Part shown: positions 52,136 to 60,480 of the stretch, piece by piece
How positions within the stretch are numbered: position 1 is the stretch's first letter
Layout of the letters: every line of letters starts with the position of its first letter
NCBI RefSeq assembly: GCF_021369635.1
Contig: NZ_JAJNBZ010000007.1
Coordinates: 124,001 to 188,000, forward strand
Direction: 5' to 3'
Length of the DNA stretch: 64,000 nt
From: Paenibacillus profundus
GTDB taxonomy: Bacteria > Bacillota > Bacilli > Paenibacillales > Paenibacillaceae
Translations under genes and position numbers: made by a program
The notes under the pieces: model-generated
What the model saw: the letters and a program-made list of their open reading frames with translations, nothing else
What the model was told of the DNA's origin: nothing
Database searches by the model: none

Positions 52136-54235
52136 ATGCAAGATACCAATGAGAACTCAGTACATTCATCGGTCATTCGCGGCATGAGGCGCTTCGCTCG
52201 ATATGCTGCGCTGACGACAATACTCGCAGCCGGGATTTACGTCTGCCCGTTCAATGCCGAACCAGTATCTGCGGCAGCAAATACGGCGGATGCATCGTCC
52301 GGCTATACAGAGGATCAGCTCGCAGGGCTTGCTCTGCTGAACGAGGTTCGCGTCAATGCTGGCGTACAGCCCGTTCGTCTCCATTCGGCGATTACAAAGG
52401 CAGCGACACTGCATGCCTCCTATTATAACAACAATAACATCCAGCCGAGTCTGAGCGCACACAAGGAGACTCCAGGGATGCCCGGATTTACAGGCAAGTC
52501 GGTGCTGGAGAGGATGAAGGCTGCCGGATGGCTGCCCGGATCACAGGGATACAGTTCTGGAGAAGTTATGCACTTCAAACAGAAGAGCAGCGTGAAGGCG
52601 ATTCATGGATGGCTAGATACCGCATATCACCGCGAGATTATCCTCAGTCCGAAGTATAGTGAAGTGGGCATCGCGCTCGTCGACGGTACTGCCGTCATCA
52701 ATATGGCGGGTTCCTATTCGCCGTCAGCAATCGAAGGAGGCGTATCTGTATACCCGCACGATAAGATGACTGGCGTTCCTGTAGGATTTTACGGGCATGA
52801 AATTCCGAACCCGCTGGATCAATTTGACGTCAAATTTTCTGGCTATATTATTTCGGCTACAACCGAAAAGCCGATGGCATGGCACGAGGCGACTATTACG
52901 GACGAGACGGGCGTCACGATACCGTACCATGAAGAGCTCAAAAGCGATACGTTGTTCTTGTATCCAAAATCAGTGCTGCAAGGCTTCCACACGTATACCG
53001 TGTCTCTCGCATACCAAGTAGAAGACTCTCCTGCAACGCAGCGCAAAGCATGGTCGTTCACGACCGGACAAGGGCATCGCTTATTGGAGTTATCGGCAAA
53101 TTATGCGGAGATTGTCGTGAACGAGGGCGAGGAGTATCCGATTCAGGTGATAGGCAATTATGACGACGGCACGAGCGACTCGCTTGCTTCCGGCGTGAAA
53201 TTCGCAAGCAGCAGCCCGGGTAACCTTACTATATCGTCATCAGGAATCCTGAAAGGCATCAAGGCCGGCGATTATACTGTTACGATGTCTTCGGAAGGGG
53301 TGTCTTCACAAGTGAAGGTCAAGGTGCTGCCTCGGTTGAAGACGAAAACTTATCCAGCTACATCGGATCCGTCTAAGCTGACGGATATTGGCGGTCACAA
53401 GGCCGAAGCGGCTGTCGTATGGGCGGTGCAATCCGGCATCATTGCAGGTTCTCGCGACGGCTCGTTTCAACCGGACGCTGAAATAAGCGAAGCAGATTTT
53501 TGGACGATGCTGCTGCGCATGTATAAGGTCAATATTGATGCTTATGCGCCAGCGAAGAAGAAGCATTGGGCGGATGCGGCGTACATTATTGCGGATGAAC
53601 GCAATTTTCCTTTGAATGGCCTGACATCGCTCTCTGCGAGAGACGGCAAGATGACCCGGCTGAAAGCGGCAGAGATCATCTCGGCAGCCGACGGAGTCAA
53701 CTTCGCCGGCAACAATGTAGTATGGTACATACTCGGGAAGGATTATGCCAAAGGGAAAACAGAATTATCAATTGAAGGCTATAAGCCGGGGGATGCGCTT
53801 ACGCGCGGGGAAGCGGCTCAAATGTTGCAATATTTGCAACCGAAGCTGAAGGAACTGCGGGGCCGGCCTGCGAACATAACGCCAATCTCGGTGTTGCCTC
53901 GCTTGCCGGAACGAGAGGTGTATGTGAAGCCGGATACGATGGAAGATCGTATGATGTGGGCAGAACTTCAAGATGATTACATGTTGGCGGTTGAAGGAAA
54001 GTTTGCACAATTGGCCGGCCAGCAGCTCACGCTTATGGTGCAGACAGGCGGCTCCAAGCCCCAGCAAATCCAGGATGTATCCGTGTCTGTAGATAGCCAG
54101 GGCACATTCAAGGTTAGCGCTGGCCCATTCCAGGAGGACTCGCTGAATCTGTACTTGCGTACTGAAGGAGTGTACTATTGGATCCCTGTCAATTATAAAT
54201 CGATGAATGCAAGTCAATACAGTGAAAACTATTAA
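52136..54235 (+). CDS. Secreted CAP-domain protein with Big_2 and SLH domains
   Basis: 699 residues. Signal peptide near 20-50 (YAALTTILAAGIYVCPFNAE, cleavage around VSA). CAP/SCP domain about 60-200 (LLNEVRVNAGVQPVRLHSAI, SSGEVMHF, WLDTAYHREIILSPKYSEVG with its conserved His). A domain near 210-320 (PLDQFDVKFSGYIISATTEK) is followed by a Big_2-type domain (NYDDGTSDSLASGVKFASSS). SLH-like modules run from 420 to 590 (AAVVWAVQSGIIAGSRDGSF, GDALTRGEAAQMLQYL). Wall-anchored by SLH to pyruvylated polymer is expected. GAAGGGG precedes ATG 52136. Intact, unlike the surface gene before it. Confidence 0.85.
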   Translation: MQDTNENSVHSSVIRGMRRFARYAALTTILAAGIYVCPFNAEPVSAAANTADASSGYTEDQLAGLALLNEVRVNAGVQPVRLHSAITKAATLHASYYNNNNIQPSLSAHKETPGMPGFTGKSVLERMKAAGWLPGSQGYSSGEVMHFKQKSSVKAIHGWLDTAYHREIILSPKYSEVGIALVDGTAVINMAGSYSPSAIEGGVSVYPHDKMTGVPVGFYGHEIPNPLDQFDVKFSGYIISATTEKPMAWHEATITDETGVTIPYHEELKSDTLFLYPKSVLQGFHTYTVSLAYQVEDSPATQRKAWSFTTGQGHRLLELSANYAEIVVNEGEEYPIQVIGNYDDGTSDSLASGVKFASSSPGNLTISSSGILKGIKAGDYTVTMSSEGVSSQVKVKVLPRLKTKTYPATSDPSKLTDIGGHKAEAAVVWAVQSGIIAGSRDGSFQPDAEISEADFWTMLLRMYKVNIDAYAPAKKKHWADAAYIIADERNFPLNGLTSLSARDGKMTRLKAAEIISAADGVNFAGNNVVWYILGKDYAKGKTELSIEGYKPGDALTRGEAAQMLQYLQPKLKELRGRPANITPISVLPRLPEREVYVKPDTMEDRMMWAELQDDYMLAVEGKFAQLAGQQLTLMVQTGGSKPQQIQDVSVSVDSQGTFKVSAGPFQEDSLNLYLRTEGVYYWIPVNYKSMNASQYSENY

Positions 54236-54243
54236 GTATCGGC

Positions 54244-54345
54244 GCTGAAAACAGTTAGATCCACTGGACAAAGTACAGTCTAATTGCCGTTCAGCCACCT
54301 CATGTGAGCATTCTGCTGCAAGTTTTCCAATGGATCTGGCTACTC
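54244..54345 (-). repeat. R2 structured repeat, copy 3 (first hairpin only)
   Basis: On the minus strand this matches module 1 of copies 1 and 2: TCCATTGGA (54326-54334) pairs with TCCAGTGGA (54260-54268), with inner arms ACTTGCAGCAG and GACTGTACTTTG and the GAGGTGGCTGAACGG loop. Module 2 is absent. Confidence 0.65.
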
Positions 54346-54390
54346 AGTCAAGGCGAGTGGAAGCTAGCAAGCTCGCTCATACGCGAAAAA

Positions 54391-54434
54391 CAAGTCGCAC
54401 CAGGAGAATATTCCCTTTGGTGCGACCTGTTTTT
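54391..54434 (+). terminator. Terminator between the CAP/SLH and DUF5693 genes
   Basis: GTCGCACCA pairs with TGGTGCGAC, followed by CTGTTTTTAT. Confidence 0.8.
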
Positions 54435-54476
54435 ATAATCAGTACTTACTTACAAGCCCAAATGTTGATGCTCCAC

Positions 54477-56549
54477 TTACGGAGAAGGCGCAGGAACCCA
54501 CTTTCTCCAAATGTACTCAAGCAAATTCCACGCCCCAATATACAGTAAACTAACGAGAGAACCAAATACCACTCCGTAAAAGCCTCGAATGATGGAAATA
54601 GGCAGGGGCGTATGCAGATGGGCAAATGTATCTACGAGCGACGCTTGTCCGATCACTCCTACAGCCATGATGTACAATGCGCTTGGTCGATTTTTCAAGG
54701 CAAGGTAAGCTCCTAAGATAAACAGAGGATGAGCAAACAGAAATTCTTTATTTCTTGGCCGAATTCCGATTGTATTTTCCAGTAAAGACCGGAATAACGA
54801 CTCGATCGCAGATACATTTCCCGAATTTCCCGTTCTGGATAAATAATAAAGCATGACGACCAACGCGAACCCAGCGCACAGAATCCATAGAACGCTAATG
54901 GGAGTAATCAGTATTCGCTTCGCTTTTAACATCTTTTCCTCAGTCGTAAGATCCTCACTGAAAAAGACAAGGTACAGGAGAACAAGTGCAATAGGTACCG
55001 AACTAACAGCACTAACTCCAATAAACTGATCAATTTTGAGGAAATAAACGATATGGTCGAGAAGCGCAACAATATAAATACCACCGATTAGAGACAACAG
55101 TGATGTGCATAGCAACAGTAGGAAGGGGGACCAAAGGCGTGTCGCTTCCTTTTTTTGTTGTTTTCTGCGTATCCATTTAATAGCCATCATCATCGCTACG
55201 CTCGGAGCGCAGATCGCAGCGCCGAGAGCAAGCATTTTATATAGCAAGCTAGTGGACAGCATGCCGATTCCACATGCGCCCAACAAACCGATTACAAAGA
55301 TGAACAATAAAGAAGAGGGAACAAAGTAGGACATTGCGATGGCGATGATGGATATACTGCCCAAAACGGCCAATAGCTTTAGAATCTCGTGCAAATTCGT
55401 ATTGGATAATGTAAAAGAATGCGCCGGGCCCAACACATATCCTTGTTCTTGAATTCTCTGTACCGCTCCATCTTTGCCATTCAGGATGGAATAGATGGAG
55501 ACAAGGGGATCGGCATACATTCCCGTACCCGTGCTTTGGCTTGCGCCAGCGTTCAAAAGAATCATTCGAATATTGCGGTCCTTGACGGCGAGAACAAAGC
55601 GGTCTGCAAATCGTTGAACGCGATCTTCCAGTTCCTGCAGCGAAGTATTTTGCACGAGCTTATTCGCATCTGCTTCCGAGAATTGATGCAAGCGCAAAAC
55701 ATCGTAATTTAGATCCTTAGCCAGAATGTCAAATCCCAATGGGTCTGCTTTTTGCATCTCCGTGTATGCTAACCCGACCTGATGTTTCTTCAGCAGATTC
55801 GCCATTAATGACATGCCATCCGTCTTTTCGTCGTTCGTGTATCCGGGAACGGCATCTCCATCTATGATGACGGATGTCACATCGAACGGAACGAGCCGAT
55901 TCAACATATCGTTCATGTCCCGGGGCGAAAAGGGATGGCGGCGATTGGATAGTGAAATAATGATGTGAAATCCTCTATCTTTCAACAATTCCAACGTTAC
56001 TGGATCCGGATCCATTGGCAAGCGAGCAGCGTCTGCTATAGGCATCTCGATAATGAGACCATTTTGATTTTTAAAAGTCCATGGTTTTAGCTTCACATTC
56101 ATCCGTTGAAAGCTTGTTTCGATCATGGTTTTCATTTCATCTTCCGATTCTTTCTCGGAAAACAACAGGTACGTAAAATTTTCGTGTGGAGAAATCGAGG
56201 TTTGAGTTAAAGCTGCGGCTTCGTGTGATGAGAACAATTCTATCCTCCGACTTAACTTCAGTAGATCAAGTGTGCTTTCGTTTACGGCCATCGATTGAAT
56301 ACCAGCTTGCTTCATCAGAGCAAGCTGGTCTGCGACAAACTGTCGCGGATTGGCTTTGTAGTCCGAAATGGCAAGAAGATTACTGAAATTAAAAACAAAC
56401 TCTACTTGCTTAGATGAGCTTTCTGTAATGACACGCTGATATGCTAACGGAATAGAGGATACGATCCCTAAAATAACTAGACACCATAACCAACGCAGTG
56501 TCAGGCAATTCACTCGTCGATACCAATTAAGCACTACACTCAACTCCAT
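54477..56549 (-). CDS. DUF5693 family membrane protein
   Basis: About 690 residues. One N-terminal helix (LRWLWCLVILGIVSSIPLAY), an extracytoplasmic region of some 370 residues with barrel-like strands (IIEMPIADAARLPMDPDPVT, VTSVIIDGDAVPGYTNDEKT, DRNIRMILLNAGAS), then about nine membrane helices. This is the DUF5693 layout, often found beside csaB (wall-polymer pyruvylation, the SLH anchor) in Paenibacillus; csaB is not in this window. Start choice is uncertain: ATG 56549, GTG 56534 (GGAG nine bases upstream) or TTG 56564. Divergent from the DeoR regulator. Confidence 0.8.
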   Translation of the reverse strand: MELSVVLNWYRRVNCLTLRWLWCLVILGIVSSIPLAYQRVITESSSKQVEFVFNFSNLLAISDYKANPRQFVADQLALMKQAGIQSMAVNESTLDLLKLSRRIELFSSHEAAALTQTSISPHENFTYLLFSEKESEDEMKTMIETSFQRMNVKLKPWTFKNQNGLIIEMPIADAARLPMDPDPVTLELLKDRGFHIIISLSNRRHPFSPRDMNDMLNRLVPFDVTSVIIDGDAVPGYTNDEKTDGMSLMANLLKKHQVGLAYTEMQKADPLGFDILAKDLNYDVLRLHQFSEADANKLVQNTSLQELEDRVQRFADRFVLAVKDRNIRMILLNAGASQSTGTGMYADPLVSIYSILNGKDGAVQRIQEQGYVLGPAHSFTLSNTNLHEILKLLAVLGSISIIAIAMSYFVPSSLLFIFVIGLLGACGIGMLSTSLLYKMLALGAAICAPSVAMMMAIKWIRRKQQKKEATRLWSPFLLLLCTSLLSLIGGIYIVALLDHIVYFLKIDQFIGVSAVSSVPIALVLLYLVFFSEDLTTEEKMLKAKRILITPISVLWILCAGFALVVMLYYLSRTGNSGNVSAIESLFRSLLENTIGIRPRNKEFLFAHPLFILGAYLALKNRPSALYIMAVGVIGQASLVDTFAHLHTPLPISIIRGFYGVVFGSLVSLLYIGAWNLLEYIWRKWVPAPSP

Positions 56550-56679
56550 CTGCTTAGAGTACAATCTTTTTTTTTCTTAAAAACGGCAATACCTATAACT
56601 ACCAAAAACGACTATACCATAAATTGCTATTGGTATAAAGCTCTGAATCAGATTGCGTAGGCTTAATTTCTTGAAGCAG

Positions 56680-56748
56680 ATACTTAAACTAAATCACATA
56701 ATACTTATATATACTTACTATTAAACGAAATATACTTTCAAATACTTA
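56680..56748 (+). promoter_or_regulatory. Helically phased array of five ATACTTA heptamers
   Basis: ATACTTA or ATACTTT begins at 56680, 56701, 56711, 56732 and 56742, so the spacings are 21, 10, 21 and 10 bases. It lies directly upstream of the DeoR regulator gene. Direct repeats on one helix face are the usual shape of a DeoR-family operator. Confidence 0.6.
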
Positions 56749-56787
56749 TTAAATGAGTTATAATTACATACAAAGGAGGTGCGGCTA

Positions 56788-57576
56788 ATGTACCAAGAGG
56801 AGCGCTTGCTGAAAATACTCGAGCACTTAAGTCAACACCAATCGATGAGCGTTGCAGATATATGTTCGTTATTTCAGGTGTCTAGGGATACGGCACGCAG
56901 AGATATTGTCAAGCTAGTTCAAGAAGGTGTTGTCATTCGGACGCATGGAGGGGTCGCCTTACCCGAACTGCAAAAGGAGTTGTCCTCCTATCAGGAGCGT
57001 TTAATTGATGAATCCGACAGCAAGAAAAATATTGGAAAGCTTGGTGCCAAGCTAATCAAGGATCAGGAGACTGTGTTCTTGGACGTATCATCCACCGTAC
57101 AGTTTGTAGCGGAACAAATCCAAGCGAAGCATATAACGGCAGTCACTCATTCCATTGATAACGTAGGTGTACTATCGAATCGAGATGACCTTCAAATCTA
57201 TGTTCTCGGCGGTTACCTGCATGCCAAAAATCGCTTGCTATATGGGCCGTCTGTCATAGACAAAATTAGTGAAATCCGCGCCGACAAAGCGTTTATCGGT
57301 GCAACTGCCATTCATTCTGATGGATTCTATTATCCTTATGAAGAAGATGCCCGCGTGAAAAGGGAAATGGCCCGTCGAGCGGATCAAGTGATACTCGTCG
57401 CCGATCACACCAAGTTTGCAGCCAAATCGAGATTTAGGTTAGATTTCGAATGCGTGGATATCATCATTACCGATCAGGACATTCCGATTGAAATCAGAGA
57501 AGTAATTGACCAGAAAAACATTACGGTTATTGAGTGTCAAGCAGACATCCAGCAGGGAGGCGACGAGCAACAATGA
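56788..57576 (+). CDS. DeoR/GlpR family transcriptional regulator
   Basis: 262 residues. N-terminal DeoR helix-turn-helix (ERLLKILEHLSQHQSMSVAD, LFQVSRDTARRDIVKLVQEG, VIRTHGGVAL), then the sugar-phosphate isomerase-like sensor domain (VFLDVSSTVQFVAEQI, HSIDNVGVLSNRDDLQIYVL, DKAFIGATAIHSDGFYYPYE, VILVADHTKFAAKSRF). Likely senses an amino-sugar phosphate and controls itself and nagA. AAAGGAGG precedes ATG 56788. Its stop overlaps the nagA start as ATGA. Confidence 0.92.
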   Translation: MYQEERLLKILEHLSQHQSMSVADICSLFQVSRDTARRDIVKLVQEGVVIRTHGGVALPELQKELSSYQERLIDESDSKKNIGKLGAKLIKDQETVFLDVSSTVQFVAEQIQAKHITAVTHSIDNVGVLSNRDDLQIYVLGGYLHAKNRLLYGPSVIDKISEIRADKAFIGATAIHSDGFYYPYEEDARVKREMARRADQVILVADHTKFAAKSRFRLDFECVDIIITDQDIPIEIREVIDQKNITVIECQADIQQGGDEQQ

Positions 57577-58721
57577 ACAACAAAGTTGTGCAAAATGTGC
57601 AATTGCTGCTGCCAGACCGAATCGTCCCGTCAGCCACGGTATGGATTAGGGATGGGAAAATAGAGAGAGTCGAGCCCGAATATCACTCTGCAGTAGAAGA
57701 TCAATATGAACGGATTGATGGGAGAGGGCAATGGCTAATACCTGGAATGATCGATGTTCATATTCACGGCGCCAATGGCTTGGACATGATGGATGGTACG
57801 GAAGCGAGTATTCAAGAAGTATCGCACGCATGTGCCGCGACAGGATGCACCTCATTTCTCGCCACTTCAGTAAGCTCTACAATGGAGGACCTGCTGAACA
57901 TGATTCGCAGCGTCAAGCGAGTCATCGGACAAGAAGCGGGAGCGAAGATTGCGGGAATTCATTTAGAGGGGCCTTATTTAAATCCGAAACGTAAAGGAAT
58001 GCAGAATGAAAAGTATCTCCGCCATCCCAACATGGACGAAATGCAGGAGATTTTCCAGGAAGCGGGCTCACTGATTAAAATGGTGACGATCGCTCCGGAA
58101 TTACCTGGAGGAATGGAGCTCATCTCCTTCCTGAAAGAACAGAGAGTTGTCATCGCGGTCGCTCACTCCGATGCCACATACGAGGAAGCGAAACAGGCCT
58201 TTGCAGCCGGTGCCAGTCATGTTACACATTGTTTTAACGGCATGCGCCCGATTCATCACCGGGACCCGGGTCTGATCGTAGCCGCATTTGAAGAACATCA
58301 TGTAAGTCTGCAAGCGATCGTGGATCAAGTTCATTTACATCCTGCTATTATTCGATTGATGCATCGTTTGAAAGGGCCTGAAGGTATGGTGCTCATAACA
58401 GATGCTTTGCAGGCAATGGGGATGGGGGATGGAAATTATGTATTTGGCGGCCATCATGTCACTGTATCAGAAGGCATCGCAAGACTGGAGGATGGTACCT
58501 TAGCGTCCAGTACCGTAACGATGAATGAAGCATTACGCCTTACTGTCGATACAGGGATTTCCTTGACGGATGCTGTACACATGGGTTCTACTACACCTGC
58601 AAATATACTAGGACTCCGTGATAAAGGGAAAATCGAGCCCGGTTACGATGCAGATCTCGTGTTGTTGGACGAACAGTTTCAAGTTGTGTGGACGATGATC
58701 GCTGGTAAAAGGATAGGATGA
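57573..58721 (+). CDS. nagA: N-acetylglucosamine-6-phosphate deacetylase
   Basis: Converts GlcNAc-6-phosphate to glucosamine-6-phosphate plus acetate, for wall recycling and chitin sugar use. 382 residues, normal length. Seen: WLIPGMIDVHIHGANGLDMM (metal His pair), GIHLEGPYLNPKRKGMQNEK (Glu metal ligand), IAVAHSDATYEEAKQAFAAG, GASHVTHCFNGMRPIHHRDP, VHLHPA-type VDQVHLHPAIIRL, and LITDALQAMGMGDGNYVFGG (catalytic Asp). ATGA overlap with the regulator. No nagB or PTS gene follows here. Confidence 0.95.
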   Translation: MNNKVVQNVQLLLPDRIVPSATVWIRDGKIERVEPEYHSAVEDQYERIDGRGQWLIPGMIDVHIHGANGLDMMDGTEASIQEVSHACAATGCTSFLATSVSSTMEDLLNMIRSVKRVIGQEAGAKIAGIHLEGPYLNPKRKGMQNEKYLRHPNMDEMQEIFQEAGSLIKMVTIAPELPGGMELISFLKEQRVVIAVAHSDATYEEAKQAFAAGASHVTHCFNGMRPIHHRDPGLIVAAFEEHHVSLQAIVDQVHLHPAIIRLMHRLKGPEGMVLITDALQAMGMGDGNYVFGGHHVTVSEGIARLEDGTLASSTVTMNEALRLTVDTGISLTDAVHMGSTTPANILGLRDKGKIEPGYDADLVLLDEQFQVVWTMIAGKRIG

Positions 58722-58820
58722 TAATACAATAACCTCAGCCGGGCGAGTTCCGGTCGGGGTTGGCAGAACTTCATAACAGACGATTCAACCGAGTCTACGA
58801 GTTCATAAAAGCATGAAAAA

Positions 58821-58860
58821 GAAAGCCGATAACCCTCAATTGGAATATCGGCTTTCTTTG
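58821..58860 (+). terminator. Terminator after nagA
   Basis: GAAAGCCGATA pairs with TATCGGCTTTC, then TTTG. Confidence 0.85.
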
Positions 58861-58865
58861 TGATA

Positions 58866-59128
58866 AGCCAATTGCAGCAGCATACCTTACAAAGTAAGTC
58901 CAAATCGCTTCAATTCAATGAATATGCCTTCGAGTCTTTTCCACAGGCTTTGGAGGTGCCAGTCCATTGCTTTAGGCACCCCAAATTGGCTGAAGCGACA
59001 GTCGCCAATGAGGATGCGGATTTGGCAGCTGTAGGGCGCGGCATGCTGAAGGATTCATATTGGGCCATGCCATTCAAGCTGTAAGCAAGGATGCCGCATC
59101 TCCGAAGCAGTACAAAGCTGCATATTGA
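58866..59128 (+). pseudogene. Old yellow enzyme (NADH:flavin oxidoreductase) C-terminal remnant
   Basis: One frame reads PKLAEATVANEDADLAAVGR then GMLKDSYWAM, the FMN-phosphate-binding end of OYE-family proteins. It then stops, while the next frame continues as AIQAVSKDAASPKQYKAAY with a TGA at 59126-59128, the family's last residues. So only the last ~80 codons remain and they carry a frameshift. Nothing of the upstream 250 or so codons is found. Confidence 0.6.
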
Positions 59129-59228
59129 TGAATGATATCCAGCGCGAATCGCGAGTGCAGCGGGATTGACGGTTAGCGGTACCGCGAATAAAATAAGCTA
59201 GTGAAGTAGGAGATGGAGGATGATTGCA

Positions 59229-59546
59229 ATGGAGAAAATAACTACAGAAAAACAGTATCATAATCAAATCGGGAAAGATGAGTTCACCATTTTGAAATTT
59301 TACACAAATTGGTGCCCGGATTGTAAAAACCTCGACCGCTTTATCGGGGATATCGTTATCGAAAACTCGGACAAAGAATGGTTGGAAATCGATGCCGAGC
59401 AATTACAACATATCGCCGAGGAGAACGATGTAAGAGGCATCCCAAGTCTGCTTGCATTTAAAAACGGTCAAAAAGTCGGCCATTTGCACAGCAAGTTCGC
59501 GAAGACGCCTGATCAGATCAGAGAATTTTTAAGCACGTTGTCTTAA
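59229..59546 (+). CDS. Thioredoxin family protein
   Basis: 105-residue thioredoxin fold: FTILKFYTNWCPDCKNLDRF with a WCPDC active site in place of WCGPC, and the cis-Pro loop NDVRGIPSLLAFKNGQKVG. A YtpP-like disulfide reductase; partner unknown. ATG 59229 has GGAGG nine bases upstream; ATG 59220 touches that site and is less likely. Monocistronic with its own terminator. Confidence 0.88.
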   Translation: MEKITTEKQYHNQIGKDEFTILKFYTNWCPDCKNLDRFIGDIVIENSDKEWLEIDAEQLQHIAEENDVRGIPSLLAFKNGQKVGHLHSKFAKTPDQIREFLSTLS

Positions 59547-59552
59547 TGGATA

Positions 59553-59590
59553 AGAGACCAGAGGCAGGCCGCCTCTGGTCTATCTTATTA
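59553..59590. terminator. Terminator between the thioredoxin and acetyltransferase genes
   Basis: GACCAGAGGC and GCCTCTGGTC form a tight hairpin, followed by TATCTTATT. Confidence 0.85.
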
Positions 59591-60196
59591 TAGCAAGGTG
59601 ATTCGCTCAGAACATAGAAGATGCATATGGCCTTTTATTTTGTCTATTGGCCAATCCCACCATTTCAACGCCATCAGATATTCAATTTCCTCGTCAGAAA
59701 ATCTTTTCTTAATCGGCTTGGCCGGATTGCCGCCCACAATCGTATAGGGCGGGACGTCCTTGGTCACAAGGGCACGTGAACCAATGACAGCGCCATCTCC
59801 AATGTGGATTCCGGGCATAATCATAGCCTCTGTTCCAATCCACACATCATTGCCGACGATCGTGTCACCGGCACGCTTGAAGCCATCTACCGATTCGTTG
59901 CCCCATTGTTCCCCTGCATAAAAAAAGGGGAACGTCGTAACCCAATCATATCGATGTCCCTGGTTGCCGGCCATAATGAATGCAGCGCCAGAACCTATGG
60001 AACAGAACTTCCCGATAATAAGTCGATCAACATCGTTCCGTTCCGCAGACAGATATCTTACGCAATAATCTTCAAACTGTTCTTTATGGTAATAACCTGA
60101 GTAGTACGTATAATCTCCAACTTCGATATTTGGATTGGATATTTGTTCTTTGAGCCAATGACTATGCATCCAATTTTTAAATGTATCTTCGCGCAT
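59588..60196 (-). CDS. Type B O-acetyltransferase (CatB/Vat, xenobiotic acetyltransferase)
   Basis: 202-residue left-handed beta-helix acetyltransferase. Seen: N-terminal [37 protein letters not shown], then [12 protein letters not shown] with the catalytic His, hexapeptide repeats ([40 protein letters not shown]) and [15 protein letters not shown]. These are hallmarks of chloramphenicol/streptogramin A acetyltransferases. Intrinsic resistance is possible, not proven. AGGAGG precedes the ATG on the minus strand. Confidence 0.88.
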   Translation of the reverse strand: MREDTFKNWMHSHWLKEQISNPNIEVGDYTYYSGYYHKEQFEDYCVRYLSAERNDVDRLIIGKFCSIGSGAAFIMAGNQGHRYDWVTTFPFFYAGEQWGNESVDGFKRAGDTIVGNDVWIGTEAMIMPGIHIGDGAVIGSRALVTKDVPPYTIVGGNPAKPIKKRFSDEEIEYLMALKWWDWPIDKIKGHMHLLCSERITLL

Positions 60197-60480
60197 GTTG
60201 GTTCGCCTCCTGCATGATTAATCATTTCGCGATACAGGAGGCATTATCCACCGCTCTAATCATTAATTTTTCACCTTCAACTCTCAGAAAATTTTTCATA
60301 CATCATCATTTTAATCAAATTCAATACATTAGTCCATTAAATTCAATTTAAATCCCGCCGTTACAAGCGTCGATTTCCCCGATACGCAAAGTCTTGGCTT
60401 CATGCAAATGTTTTCTGTTATCATAGGAAATAGAACAATTCCGGAAAATCAATTTTCCATCCAAAAGGAAGGACCAAGGC

